A stretch of DNA of 64,000 nt from Xanthobacter sp. NM-25. GTDB lineage: Bacteria; Pseudomonadota; Alphaproteobacteria; Rhizobiales; Xanthobacteraceae. Made by a program: the position numbers and the translations under genes. Shown piece by piece: positions 15,678 through 24,442 of this stretch; the stretch's first letter is position 1; every line of letters starts with the position of its first letter. The notes beneath the pieces were generated by a model. That model did not search any database, was not told the origin of the DNA, and saw only the letters and a list, made by a program, of their open reading frames with translations. The stretch spans positions 186,001 to 250,000 of the forward strand of contig NZ_JACBFS010000002.1 in the NCBI RefSeq assembly GCF_022138605.1, in the 5' to 3' direction.

Positions 15678-16442
15678 ATGGATCTGCCGGTCAACAGCTT
15701 CAAGCACGCGATCGCCGCCGGGCGACCCCAGATCGGTCTGTGGTGCACCCTCTCCAACGCCTATGCGGCCGAGATCGTCGCCGGTTCCGGCTTCGACTGG
15801 CTGCTGCTGGATACCGAGCATTCCCCCAACGAGATCGACACGGTGCTCGGGCAATTGCAGGCGGTGGGCGCCTACCCCACCACGCCCATCGTGCGGCCGG
15901 CCTGGAACGACCCGGTGCTCATCAAACGGTTCCTGGACATCGGGGCGCAGACGCTGCTGCTGCCCTATATCCAGAGCGTCAGCGAAGCCGAGCGTGCGGT
16001 GGCCTCCATGCGCTATCCGCCGCATGGCTTCCGTGGCGTGGGCGGAACCACCCGGGCCACCCGTTTCGGGCGCGTGAAAGACTATGCCGCCCGCTGCGAG
16101 AGCGAGCTCTGCCTGCTGCTGCAGGTGGAGACCAAGACGGCGCTGGACCAGTTGGAGTCCATCGCCGGCGTGGAAGGGGTGGACGGCATCTTCATCGGCC
16201 CGGCCGATCTGTCCGCAAGCCTGGGTTTCGGCGGCAATGCCAGCCATCCGGAGGTGGTGAAAGTGGTGGGCGATGCCCTCCGGCGCATCCGCGCCACCGG
16301 CCGCGCCGCCGGTGTGCTGGCCACCGACCCGGCGCTCGTGGACCACTATCTGGAATGCGGCGCCACCTTCGTCGCGGTCGGTGTCGACATGGGCATTCTG
16401 GCCCGCGAAACCACCCAGCTGGCGGCCCGCTTCAAGCGCTAG
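15678..16442 (+). CDS. hpcH: HpcH/HpaI-family aldolase (4-hydroxy-2-oxoheptane-1,7-dioate aldolase-like)
   Basis: This 254-residue class II pyruvate aldolase has LLDTEHSPN, the metal-ligand Glu in LLLQVETKTALDQL, the metal-ligand Asp in IFIGPADLSASLG and the loop PHGFRGVGG. These match HpcH/HpaI, which cleaves 4-hydroxy-2-oxo acids to pyruvate (or another oxoacid) and a semialdehyde at the end of the homoprotocatechuate route. Start ATG 15678 follows a GGAGGGAGAACC site. It fits as the step after the HpaH-like hydratase at 8910. Some members act on rhamnonate-derived substrates instead. Confidence 0.83.
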   Translation: MDLPVNSFKHAIAAGRPQIGLWCTLSNAYAAEIVAGSGFDWLLLDTEHSPNEIDTVLGQLQAVGAYPTTPIVRPAWNDPVLIKRFLDIGAQTLLLPYIQSVSEAERAVASMRYPPHGFRGVGGTTRATRFGRVKDYAARCESELCLLLQVETKTALDQLESIAGVEGVDGIFIGPADLSASLGFGGNASHPEVVKVVGDALRRIRATGRAAGVLATDPALVDHYLECGATFVAVGVDMGILARETTQLAARFKR

Positions 16443-16699
16443 CGCATCCCAGCCTCGCACCGCAGCCAGCACCCGCCGGCCACCACATCCTTGCGATCGC
16501 GCGGCCCCGCGTCGAGATGGCTCGCCACGGCGCCTTCGGTGTTGGGGCCCGTCCTGCCCAGCGGCGCCATGGCGCCCTCTACCGTCCATGACCCCGATGC
16601 GGTGGAACACAGGCCACGGGGCTCCGCTCCGTACAGCGCAGGATCCTGAGGCGCTTCGACCCGCCCACGCGCGCCGCCTGACCCGCCGCGCCGGAGGGT

Positions 16700-17668
16700 T
16701 CAGCGGGCACCACGGGCGGGGATGATCTGCAGCTCCTGCCGCATGCGATCGGCGGAAATGCCGAAGATGCGGGTCATCAGATCCCGCATCCAGATCAGCC
16801 CGGGGTCGTTCTGAAAATTCAGGTGCAGGTGAACTTGCACCTCGATACTGGGCACCTCGAAGGGCAGTTCCAGCAGGCTGAATTCGCCGCACCGGGCGAC
16901 GCGGGACGACGCCGAAAAGGGGAAGATCGCCGCCAGATGGGTCTGGCGCACCAGCTCCGGCACCACCATGAAATGCTCGATCCGGGTGGTCGCGGTCCAA
17001 CGCACGCCGATCTCGCTGATGAGATCGCGCACCCGCTTGTAACCGGTGGCATGCACTGACACATCCACGAAATTCAGCCGCGCGAAAGCATCGAGATCAA
17101 GCGGCTGGCCGGCCAGGGGATGGGAACGGCTCACCAGGCAGAGGAAGTTGTCTTCCAGCAGAAAGCTCGATGCGATGTCGGCATCCCGCAAGGTCGGCAG
17201 ATAGCCCAGGGCGAGGTCCACCTGCCCGGTGCGCAGGGCGGCCGCCACGGTGCCCGCATCCAACTGCGCCGAGCGCACCCGCACCGAAGGCGCAGCGGTC
17301 TCCAGCGCGGCCAGAAGCTGCGGCAGCAGATAGAATTCCGAAATGTCCGACATGGCGATGGTGAAGGTGCGTTCGGACAATTCCGGCACGAACGCATCAT
17401 GGCTGAGGATGGTCTGCTGGATCACCCGCAGCGCCCGATTGAACGGTTCATGAAGCCGAAACGCCGCCTCGGTGGGCTCCATGCGTGGGCCCACCCGCAC
17501 GAACAGCGGATCGGAAAACTGCTCACGCAGCCGTTTGAGCGAGTGGCTGACGGCCGGCTGGGTGAGCCCCAGCCGATCGGCCGCCGCCGTGACGCTGCGC
17601 AGGTCCCAGATGGCCAGGAACACCCGCACGAGGTTCAGGTCGAAGGTGTTCGCATTCATCTGGCTCAT
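16700..17668 (-). CDS. LysR-family transcriptional regulator
   Basis: From ATG 17668 the product is 322 residues; ATG 17659 is also possible and neither has a strong ribosome-binding site. The helix-turn-helix lies at about residues 9-66 (DLNLVRVFLAIWDLRSVTAAADRLGLTQPAVSHSLKRL). It is followed by a periplasmic-binding-protein-like effector domain (PELSERTFTIAMSDISEFYLLP). The DLNL opening places it near the NodD/NahR/SyrM type. It is the last gene of the minus-strand auxin-type operon, 55 bp behind the NTF2-like gene. The 257 bp to the aldolase gene on the other side hold no gene; I saw only a 14-bp palindrome there. Confidence 0.82.
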   Translation of the reverse strand: MSQMNANTFDLNLVRVFLAIWDLRSVTAAADRLGLTQPAVSHSLKRLREQFSDPLFVRVGPRMEPTEAAFRLHEPFNRALRVIQQTILSHDAFVPELSERTFTIAMSDISEFYLLPQLLAALETAAPSVRVRSAQLDAGTVAAALRTGQVDLALGYLPTLRDADIASSFLLEDNFLCLVSRSHPLAGQPLDLDAFARLNFVDVSVHATGYKRVRDLISEIGVRWTATTRIEHFMVVPELVRQTHLAAIFPFSASSRVARCGEFSLLELPFEVPSIEVQVHLHLNFQNDPGLIWMRDLMTRIFGISADRMRQELQIIPARGAR

Positions 17669-17723
17669 GGAGGAAGATAAGCCAATCCATGGGCTGCATT
17701 GCAAGCGCGAAGCGCGGCGAACC

Positions 17724-18287
17724 TCAAGGCTTCATCAGCACCGAAGCCGAGGGGAAATCGGACGCCCAGCCGGCCGGCAGCGGCGCCACGAACACGTTCT
17801 CCGTGCGGGTGCGGGTCACCTTCCAGGCGCCATCGGGCTCCTTGCGGAAGGCGTTGTTGAGCCGCGAGGAGCGCAGCAGCGCTTTGCCGTCCGAGAAGAT
17901 CCAGGGCTGCATGTGCACCCACTGCCCGGTGGCCGTCTCCCCGGTCACATGGATCTGCTCGGAGGTGAGATAGTGGCAGTTCAGCAGCAGCGCCGGGTCC
18001 TTTTTCTGGCCCCAGAAGCCCTCGAAATGCCGGCGGATGGCCGCCGCGCCCTCAGCCCGGCCGAACTGCCCATTGTAGTATTCACCGACCCCTTCCCACA
18101 CCGCGTCCTCGGTGTAGAGCGCCATAATGAGGTCGATGCGCGCGGCGTCGCTGGTCGCCCCATATTCGGGAAGGGGCGTGTCGCACAGGAACATGTAGCG
18201 CGCCTGCAGCCGGCGGATCTCCGCCTCGGCCTCCAGCACCGCGATGCGGTTGGCGAGATGCTCCACCTTCTTCTCAAGATCATCCAT
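17724..18287 (-). CDS. NTF2/SnoaL-like domain protein (possible IacI homologue)
   Basis: The 187-residue protein starts with a short coiled coil (MDDLEKKVEHLANRIAVLEAEAEIRRLQARYM). A SnoaL_4/NTF2-like cone domain with ALYTEDAVWEGVGEYYNG and RIDLIM segments follows. The fold is shared by small cyclases, isomerases and dioxygenase beta subunits. In iac auxin-degradation clusters IacI is described as a protein of this general kind without a fixed function, and the neighbours here are iac homologues. It lies 41 bp behind the ABC permease gene. Function is inferred only from context. Confidence 0.65.
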   Translation of the reverse strand: MDDLEKKVEHLANRIAVLEAEAEIRRLQARYMFLCDTPLPEYGATSDAARIDLIMALYTEDAVWEGVGEYYNGQFGRAEGAAAIRRHFEGFWGQKKDPALLLNCHYLTSEQIHVTGETATGQWVHMQPWIFSDGKALLRSSRLNNAFRKEPDGAWKVTRTRTENVFVAPLPAGWASDFPSASVLMKP

Positions 18288-18328
18288 GTCGTGAACCCTG
18301 CTGTGCGGAAAGACGCGGTGCGCGCCGC

Positions 18329-19132
18329 TCACAGATAGCGGCGCAACAGGCTGTTGCTGGCCACCCGCAGCACCCGATCGAAGATGTAGCCGAGGATGCC
18401 GAGGGCGATGATGCCCACGAACACCCAATCGGTGCGGGCGAAATTGCGGGCGGTCCAGATCATCGCCCCGAGCCCGGTCTGGGCCGAGACGATCTCCGCC
18501 GACACCACGGTCAGGAACGAATTGCCCATGGCGATGCGCGCGCCGGTGACCATGAACGGCACCGTGGACGGCAGGATCACCGTGGTCAGCTCGCTGAACG
18601 CATTGGCGCCGAGACTGCGCGCCGCCTGCAGCCGCAACGGATTGACCGCCTTCACCCCGGCTATGGTGTTCAAGGTGACGATGAACACAGTGGTGTAGAA
18701 AATGAGGGCGATCTTCGTGACCTCGCCCGGCCCCAGCCAGATCACCGCCAGGGTGACGAAGGCGATGGGCGGGATGAAGCGGAAGAACTCGATATAGGGA
18801 TCCACCATCAGGCGGATCACCGGAAAGCGCCCCATGAAGACGCCGAGCGGCACCCCCACCGCCACGCCCACCGCCCAGCCGGCAGCGATCCGCCAGGCGG
18901 ACGCGCCGACGGATTCCAACAGCGAGCCATCGGCCAGCATCTCCAGCGCCGTGTGCCACACCGTCAGCGGCGAGGGCAGGAACAAAGGCGAGGTGTAAAG
19001 CGAGGCCACATGCCAAAGGACGAGGCCGCCGAGAACCGACAGCGGCCCCACGCACACCTTGGTGGCCATGCCGCTGAGGCGCAACTTGCCCCACGGCAGG
19101 CGCAGGCCCGGGCTCTGGGTGGTATCGGTCAT
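18329..19132 (-). CDS. ABC transporter permease, NitT/TauT family (auxin-locus importer)
   Basis: The 267-residue membrane protein begins at ATG 19132, which overlaps the stop of the ATPase gene by 4 bp. It has about six spans and the EAA-type loop ARSLGANAFSELTTVILPSTVPF. The glycine-rich segment GWAVGVAVGVPLGVFMGR and the PPIAFVTLAVIWLGPGE stretch are typical of SsuC/TauC-like permeases. It forms one importer with the genes at 19129 and 19930, embedded between an IacA-like monooxygenase gene and an NTF2-like gene. Uptake of auxin or a related indole acid is plausible. Confidence 0.85.
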   Translation of the reverse strand: MTDTTQSPGLRLPWGKLRLSGMATKVCVGPLSVLGGLVLWHVASLYTSPLFLPSPLTVWHTALEMLADGSLLESVGASAWRIAAGWAVGVAVGVPLGVFMGRFPVIRLMVDPYIEFFRFIPPIAFVTLAVIWLGPGEVTKIALIFYTTVFIVTLNTIAGVKAVNPLRLQAARSLGANAFSELTTVILPSTVPFMVTGARIAMGNSFLTVVSAEIVSAQTGLGAMIWTARNFARTDWVFVGIIALGILGYIFDRVLRVASNSLLRRYL

Positions 19133-19926
19133 GCTTCGACCTGCTCCCGGTTCAGCCCCTGCTGACGCAGGGCTTGCTTCACTTCCGCACCGATGTCGTC
19201 CCTGAGCTTGCGGAACAGGGCGAGGCATTCGGCGCTGCCCTGGTCCCGCGGGTGGGGCAGATCGATGCGCTCCACGGTCTTGATGGAGGCGCGCGGCCCG
19301 GCGGTCATCACCACCACCCGGTCCGCCAGCAGCAGGGCCTCCCAGATGTCGTGGGTGACGAACACGATGGTGCAGCCGGTGTCGCGCCAGATGCGGTCGA
19401 GCTCCACCTGCAGCACCTCGCGGGTCTGCGCGTCGAGCGCGCCGAACGGCTCGTCCATGAGCACCACATGGGGCTCATTGATGAGCACCCGGGCGATCTG
19501 CGCGCGCTGGCGCATGCCGCCCGAAAGCTGGGCCGGGAACTTGTCGGCGGCGTGGACGAGACCGACCAGCCCCAGAAAATGGTCGGCCTTCTCCCGCCGC
19601 ACCGCCGTGGGTACACCCTTGAGGCGCAGCCCGTATTCCACATTCTCCCGGATGGTGAGCCAGGGGAACAGCACCTCCGAGGACTGGAACACCACGCCGC
19701 GATCGAGCCCCGGCCCCGCCACCGGGCGCCCGTTGACGGCGATGCGGCCATTCACCGGCAGAAAGCCGGCGATGGCGTTGAGCAGCGTGGACTTGCCACA
19801 GCCGCTGGGCCCGAGCAGGCAGACGAACTCGCCCGGGCGGATCTCGAGAGTGACGTTCGAGACGATGTGCGCATCGCCGAACGAGATCCCCACATGATCC
19901 AAGGTGATGGAGGCGCCGCGCGTCAT
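19129..19926 (-). CDS. ABC transporter ATP-binding protein, NitT/TauT family (auxin-locus importer)
   Basis: The 265-residue ATPase has Walker A GPSGCGKST, signature LSGGMRQR, Walker B VVLMDEPFGALDAQ and switch His in VFVTHDIWEA. It lies 3 bp behind the binding-protein gene and overlaps the permease gene by 4 bp. That arrangement makes a single translational unit likely. It belongs to the SsuB/TauB/NrtD branch. Confidence 0.9.
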   Translation of the reverse strand: MTRGASITLDHVGISFGDAHIVSNVTLEIRPGEFVCLLGPSGCGKSTLLNAIAGFLPVNGRIAVNGRPVAGPGLDRGVVFQSSEVLFPWLTIRENVEYGLRLKGVPTAVRREKADHFLGLVGLVHAADKFPAQLSGGMRQRAQIARVLINEPHVVLMDEPFGALDAQTREVLQVELDRIWRDTGCTIVFVTHDIWEALLLADRVVVMTAGPRASIKTVERIDLPHPRDQGSAECLALFRKLRDDIGAEVKQALRQQGLNREQVEA

Positions 19927-19929
19927 GGC

Positions 19930-20874
19930 TCAGCCCTTGTAGAAGCCGGCCTGGAGCGCCTCACGATACGGCACCAGCCCCTTGGTCACATTGTGGTCGG
20001 CCAGGAATTTGGCGATGCCGTCATAGCTCTTGAAATCCGCCTCGGTGAAATCGCGCACGATGGGCGTCATGTCCTTGAAGGCCTTCAGGCTGGTGGCGAC
20101 GGGAATGCGCGTGACCGCCTTCACCGCGGCCGCCGCCCGCTCGGGATCGGCCCGGGCGATGTCGGAGGCCTTGGCGAGCGCCTTGAGCACCTTCTGCAAG
20201 CTCTCCGGATCGCTCTTCAGGATCGCCGCGCTGGCGGTGAGCCAGATGGTGTCCACATAGCCCACGTCCTTGCTGGTGAGCGCGACCTTGCCGCCATTGG
20301 CGACAGCGTTCGCCGGCCAGGGCTCCCAGGCGAAAAAAGCGTCGATGTCGCCACGGGCGAGCAGCGCCGGCAGCTCAGGCGGGCCCGAGGGCACCATCTT
20401 CACGGATGCCGGATCGAGCCCCTCGGCGGCCAGCGTCAAGCCGGCGCAATATTCGGAGATGGAGCCGGGCACGATGCCGAAGCGCTTGATATCCTTGGGG
20501 CTTGCCACCTTGGGCCCGAGCACCAGCTTCACATAACGGCCGGACTGGTAGACCACCGCCAGCGGGCGCAGTTCAGCCCGGCCAAGGCGGACCATATTGG
20601 TGGGTTCGGCGGCCGCCGCCACATCCACCTGCTGGGCGACCAGCGCGTTCATGGCCTCGCCGCCATCGGCATAGAGCTGCAGCACCGCATCCACGCCCTC
20701 GGCGGCGAACAGCTTCTCATGGGCGGCGAGATAGAAGGCGACGAACACCGGATCGGAGCCGACGCCGATGCGGATCGGCCCTGCCGCCCGCGCCGCCGTG
20801 CCCATCAGCCCGGCGGCGGCGACCCCGGCGGAGGCCAGAAGAAGCCCGCGACGAGAAAGATGAAAGGTCTTCAT
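19930..20874 (-). CDS. ABC transporter substrate-binding protein with Tat-like signal, NitT/TauT family
   Basis: This 314-residue protein opens with LSRRGLLLASAGVAAAGL. A twin Arg plus hydrophobic stretch indicates Tat export, with cleavage near ARA-AG. The mature region (PIRIGVGSDPVFVAFYLAAHEKLFAAEGVDAVLQLY) is of the NMT1/SsuA type. No hairpin separates it from the ATPase gene, unlike the other binding-protein genes in the window. Placement inside the auxin-type operon, right behind a V4R-domain gene, suggests an indole or aryl-acid ligand. That is inference. Confidence 0.85.
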   Translation of the reverse strand: MKTFHLSRRGLLLASAGVAAAGLMGTAARAAGPIRIGVGSDPVFVAFYLAAHEKLFAAEGVDAVLQLYADGGEAMNALVAQQVDVAAAAEPTNMVRLGRAELRPLAVVYQSGRYVKLVLGPKVASPKDIKRFGIVPGSISEYCAGLTLAAEGLDPASVKMVPSGPPELPALLARGDIDAFFAWEPWPANAVANGGKVALTSKDVGYVDTIWLTASAAILKSDPESLQKVLKALAKASDIARADPERAAAAVKAVTRIPVATSLKAFKDMTPIVRDFTEADFKSYDGIAKFLADHNVTKGLVPYREALQAGFYKG

Positions 20875-20950
20875 GTGTCTTGTCCCGCTGGAAGGTTGTT
20901 GAATTTATTGACATTGGGGCGTGGCGAAGCTGGCGCCGAACCCGGAACAA

Positions 20951-21466
20951 CTAACGCGTGATGACAAAGCGGCAGGCGCCGCCGCCATGGACGGCGGCAC
21001 ACCGGATCTCGTGTGCCACGGCGCCCTCGCCAACGACCAGCGGGGCGATGGCGGTGAGCATGCCGGCGATGGGCGCGCAGCACGGCGCGTCCACCGGCCC
21101 GGATGCGGCAAGCCCTTCGGCGAAGGGGGAATTTTCCACCTGCACCTCGACCGCACCGCCGGGCTGCGGCGTGAAGCGCCAGCGGCCCCAGCCGAGCGCC
21201 GCCGAGGTCGTGACGATGGTGTCCATCATCACCTCGGGATCATCCGCTCCGGCGGCCCAATAGGCGGCCACGGAGCGACCGCCGAACGCGGTCACCGAGG
21301 CACCGAGCGCCTCAAGCGCCACCGGGCGCAGGGCCGGACCGAGGCGCGCGAACAGGCCCATCAGAACATCCGGCCGCATCATCAGGTAGCGGATCGTCCC
21401 ATCCCGGAGGGCGCCGTGGGCGACATCATGAGTCAGCCTGCCGTGAAAGGTCTGTGCGAGATCCAT
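20951..21466 (-). CDS. Free-standing V4R (4-vinyl-reductase-type) domain protein
   Basis: The 171-residue product ends in a V4R-like block: ENSPFAEG, PIAGMLTAIAPLVVGEG, then HEIRCAAVHGGGACRFVI with the two conserved cysteines. V4R is a small-molecule-binding fold found in BchJ, in the sensor half of XylR/DmpR-type activators of aromatic pathways, and in methanogen proteins. No ATPase or DNA-binding domain is attached. It sits 9 bp behind the IacA-like monooxygenase gene and 76 bp before the importer genes. A ligand-binding, chaperone or sensor role for an aromatic intermediate is possible; I know of no assigned function for a V4R protein in auxin degradation. Confidence 0.65.
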   Translation of the reverse strand: MDLAQTFHGRLTHDVAHGALRDGTIRYLMMRPDVLMGLFARLGPALRPVALEALGASVTAFGGRSVAAYWAAGADDPEVMMDTIVTTSAALGWGRWRFTPQPGGAVEVQVENSPFAEGLAASGPVDAPCCAPIAGMLTAIAPLVVGEGAVAHEIRCAAVHGGGACRFVITR

Positions 21467-21475
21467 GGGGCGGCC

Positions 21476-22672
21476 TCACGGATAGCCGGCCGGGGCCGGC
21501 AGACCGGCCAGCACGGTGCCGGCGCTCTCCAGCGTGGCGTCGTTCAGCGCGGCATGCTGGGTCACCACCAGGCAGTCGCGCAGGATGCGCTGCATGCGAT
21601 GCGTGCTGCCGATGCCGGCCATGCCGACGATGCGGAAGCATTGCAGAATGCTATCGGCGGCGGCGCGCGAGGCGTGGCTGGCGCTGAGGCGGAGCAGATT
21701 ATTCAGCTCCAAGGAAATCTCATCGCCGCGCTGGAGCACGTCCCACGCCTCTTCGGCGGTTTCGTAATAGAAGGCCCGCGCCGCCCGCAGCCGCGCCTCC
21801 GCTTCGGCAAGACCGGTGCGGAAATAGGCCCGGTTGGCCAGCACCGGCGCCCCGGGCATCAACTTTGCGGCGCCGGACATCTCCACCGCGAGATCAAGCG
21901 CCCCCCGGGCGAGCCCGAGATTGACCGCCGCATGGACCTCGGCCTGAAAGGCCAACGGCGGGTAGCGGAAGATGGTGTCGTCATAGATGCCTGGCGCGCC
22001 GCGATCGCAGGTCCAGATATCGGCGTAGAATTTGTTCTCCACCCGCGTGTCGTGGCTGCCGGTGCCCTGCATGCCCATGACGTCCCAGGTCTCGATGATC
22101 TCGACCTCAGTGGCGGGGCTCACCGCCATCTTGACCACCGACCCGCCCGCACCGTCATCGGCGAGCAGGCCGACGCCGATCCAGTCGGCGCCCATGCAGC
22201 CGGACGCGAACTTCCACTGCCCGCTGACCCGCCACCCACCGGGCGCGCGGGTGGCGCGCTGCGCCGGATAGAGGCCGCCGGCATAGACCTGGTCCGGACC
22301 CGAGGCATAGATCTCCGCCTGCGCCTCTTCGGGCAATGCCGCGACATAGGTGTTGGCCGAACCGAAAGCCGCCACCCAGGCGGCAGAACCATCCACCGCG
22401 CCGATGGCTTCCACCATGGGCAGGAAATGGTGGGGGGCGAGGTCGTCGCCGCCGAACTTGGCCGGAGTGGAAGAGCGGAAGATGCGCGCCGCCTTCATCA
22501 GCGCGATGACGTCGCGGGGCACATGCCGCAGCCGCTGGAACTCCTCGCGGCGGGCGCGGACCGCATCCAGCAGCCGCAGGAAGTCCGGCGTCTGGGTAAG
22601 CCGCGCCGCATCGAGGGGGGGAACAGGCACGCTTCCCTGTGGGCCGGCCGACTTCAGAGCCAATTGAGTCAT
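21476..22672 (-). CDS. IacA-like flavin-dependent monooxygenase (acyl-CoA-dehydrogenase fold), second paralogue
   Basis: The 398-residue protein has the acyl-CoA dehydrogenase fold used by two-component flavin monooxygenases (HpaB C2-type, HsaA, DszC, IacA). Evidence is AAWVAAFGSANTYVAALP, the GGWRVSGQWKFASGCMGADW core and a helical C-terminal domain. It shares many blocks with the protein at 28814, so the locus carries two paralogues. Both should hydroxylate an aromatic ring with reduced flavin supplied by a reductase such as the one at 26956. ATG 22672 follows GGAGTGAAGTTCGG. It heads the operon running down to 16700. Which paralogue is the true indole-acetate oxygenase cannot be decided here. 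Confidence 0.78.
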   Translation of the reverse strand: MTQLALKSAGPQGSVPVPPLDAARLTQTPDFLRLLDAVRARREEFQRLRHVPRDVIALMKAARIFRSSTPAKFGGDDLAPHHFLPMVEAIGAVDGSAAWVAAFGSANTYVAALPEEAQAEIYASGPDQVYAGGLYPAQRATRAPGGWRVSGQWKFASGCMGADWIGVGLLADDGAGGSVVKMAVSPATEVEIIETWDVMGMQGTGSHDTRVENKFYADIWTCDRGAPGIYDDTIFRYPPLAFQAEVHAAVNLGLARGALDLAVEMSGAAKLMPGAPVLANRAYFRTGLAEAEARLRAARAFYYETAEEAWDVLQRGDEISLELNNLLRLSASHASRAAADSILQCFRIVGMAGIGSTHRMQRILRDCLVVTQHAALNDATLESAGTVLAGLPAPAGYP

Positions 22673-22686
22673 CCGAACTTCACTCC

Positions 22687-22774
22687 GCTTTTGATCAGGA
22701 TCAAAGCAGACGCGACATCAATTCGTCCAATGTATTGTTCTAATTATAACTATAAATTTCGCGCATACGCATAA
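22687..22774 (-). promoter_or_regulatory. Conserved upstream block A of the IacA-like/importer operon
   Basis: Read on the minus strand this block has a TATAAT (22748-22743) inside an AT-rich segment. An ATTGGACGAATT stretch and then TTGAT-N4-ATCAA (22691-22704) follow, the last just before the ribosome-binding site of the gene starting at 22672. It aligns without gaps to block B at 28314-28401, about three-quarters identical by my count. The TTGAT-N4-ATCAA part equals the FNR/FixK consensus but would lie inside the leader, so it may instead be a repressor site or RNA stem. Confidence 0.6.
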
Positions 22775-22875
22775 TTAAAGAGCAGAATAGGCTCAAATAA
22801 AATGCACCATCCGCCATCCGAGGCTTCCGGCGGCGGAAGGTGCCTATTTTGCTGTCGCACGCACCGCGACGCCGA

Positions 22876-23880
22876 TCAGATGTCCAGCACCAGCTTGGCG
22901 CCGCGCGCGCGCGAGCAGCAGATCAGCATCTGGTCGCCCGCCTCGCGCTCCTCGTCGGTGAGGAACTTGTCGCGATGGTCCGGAACACCCTCCAGCACAT
23001 CCACAAGACAGGTGCCACACACCCCGGATTCACAGGACAGATTGACGGCGACGCCAGCGGCCTTGAGGGCGGCGGCGATGGAGACGCCCTCGGCCACATG
23101 GACGCGCACGCCCGACCGCGCCGCCTCCACCTCGAAGCCGGCGCCACTCTCATCCACCTCGGCGTTGAAATATTCGCGGTGGATCCGCTCCGCCCCATAG
23201 CCCAGGCTCAAAGCGGAGGAGATCACGAAGTCCATGAAGCCGGACGGACCACAGGTGTAGAGGTGCGCTCCGTCCGAGGCCGACGGCAGATCCCGCTCGG
23301 GCACCAGGGGCCCTTCATCGTCGAAGTGCAGCACAATCTTGTCACGGAACGCCAGGCCCTCGATCTCGTCGAGAAAGGCGGTGCGCGCCCGCGTGCGGGT
23401 GCAGTAATGCAGGGTGAAGTGGCGGCCCTGCCCATGTAGCGCATGGGCCATGGCCAGCAGCGGCGTCACGCCGATGCCGCCCCCCACCAGCACCGTCTCG
23501 GGCGCCTGCGCATCGAGGCCGAACAGGTTGCGCGGCGTGCCGACCGTCAGCCGCGTGCCCACCTGCGCCAGCCGGTGCAGGGCGCGGGAGCCGCCGCGCG
23601 ATTGGGGATCATCGAGGATGCCCAGCCGGTAGCGGCTGCGGTCCGCAGGATCGCCACACAGGGAATACTGGCGCACCAGGTGCACCTCCCCATCATCCAC
23701 ATGGACATCCACGTGCACATCCACATGGGCGCCCGCCTCGAACGGCGGCAGATCGGCGCCATCGGGGGCCACGAGGTCGAGGCGCATGATGTCGCCGCGG
23801 TCGTCCACGCGGCGGTCCACCACGAGGGTCATGAGATCCGCCGGCGGCGCGGCGGTGGAGGCCAGGGGCTGATCGGTCAT
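22876..23880 (-). CDS. iacF: Phthalate-dioxygenase-reductase-type oxidoreductase (FMN/NAD/2Fe-2S), IacF-like
   Basis: From ATG 23880 the product is 334 residues; ATG 23895 would add five. The N-terminal flavin barrel has RQYSLCGDPADRSRYRLGI. The NAD domain has LVGGGIGVTPLLAMAHAL, and the C-terminal plant-type ferredoxin has CESGVCGTCLVDVLEG with the last Cys in LICCSRAR. This is the PDR/VanB layout, which passes electrons from NAD(P)H to a Rieske oxygenase. It follows the oxygenase alpha and beta genes in the same direction, so it is the expected reductase partner. In iac clusters this part is iacF. Confidence 0.85.
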   Translation of the reverse strand: MTDQPLASTAAPPADLMTLVVDRRVDDRGDIMRLDLVAPDGADLPPFEAGAHVDVHVDVHVDDGEVHLVRQYSLCGDPADRSRYRLGILDDPQSRGGSRALHRLAQVGTRLTVGTPRNLFGLDAQAPETVLVGGGIGVTPLLAMAHALHGQGRHFTLHYCTRTRARTAFLDEIEGLAFRDKIVLHFDDEGPLVPERDLPSASDGAHLYTCGPSGFMDFVISSALSLGYGAERIHREYFNAEVDESGAGFEVEAARSGVRVHVAEGVSIAAALKAAGVAVNLSCESGVCGTCLVDVLEGVPDHRDKFLTDEEREAGDQMLICCSRARGAKLVLDI

Positions 23881-23938
23881 CGGGGCATTCTGCATGGTGG
23901 GAATGAAGGCCCCGGCGGCGCGCGCCGAGGCCGCGGCG

Positions 23939-24442
23939 TCACAGCAGGTAGCTGAGGCTGCCGAGGGCATCTCCGGCATTGATCAGCCGCACCACCTTTT
24001 CATCGAGCTTGAGCACGCCGTTCTCGCGCACCAGCCGATAGCTGACGTCGGCGGCATAGAGGCGCTGGCGCTCGAACTTGTATTCCACCAGGTGCTGGGC
24101 GCAGCGCACGACGCAGAAGTCGGCGCCGCTCTCCATCACCCGGAAGCGGCTCAGCGTGCGCACGGAGCGCGCAGCCGGCGTGGAGGAGATGGCGTGCCCC
24201 CCCACCAGACGATCCACCCGCATGCGACGCATGGCGGCGTCGTCATAGGCGTAGTTGAGCTGCGCCTCGAAATCCGGCGTCTCGCGATCCACCGGGATCA
24301 CATAGTGGCCACCGGCGGTCCAGAGGGCGAGCCAGGCCTCATAGTCCCGGCAATCCAGGAGATCAGCCTCGAGCCAGATGGCCTCCATCGCCTCGTCCAG
24401 GGCGATGACGCTGTTCGTGAGGGGGGCGGTCATCGCGCTCAT
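23939..24442 (-). CDS. iacD: Aromatic-ring-hydroxylating dioxygenase beta subunit, IacD-like
   Basis: This 167-residue protein is of the normal size for a ring-hydroxylating dioxygenase small subunit, with the SnoaL/NTF2-like fold. Key segments are EADLLDCRDYEAWLALW, VDRLVGGHAISSTPAARSVRTLSRFRV and a closing YKFERQRLYAADVSYRLVREN. ATG 24442 overlaps the alpha-subunit stop by 4 bp, as in most alpha/beta pairs. Beta subunits stabilise the alpha hexamer and have no metal centre. Confidence 0.85.
   Translation of the reverse strand: MSAMTAPLTNSVIALDEAMEAIWLEADLLDCRDYEAWLALWTAGGHYVIPVDRETPDFEAQLNYAYDDAAMRRMRVDRLVGGHAISSTPAARSVRTLSRFRVMESGADFCVVRCAQHLVEYKFERQRLYAADVSYRLVRENGVLKLDEKVVRLINAGDALGSLSYLL

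Noticed and set aside
16563..16576. GGCGCCATGGCGCC perfect palindrome in the gap between aldolase and LysR genes
   Set aside because: The site is GC-rich, lacks a T-run or loop, and is not repeated elsewhere. It is likely chance.
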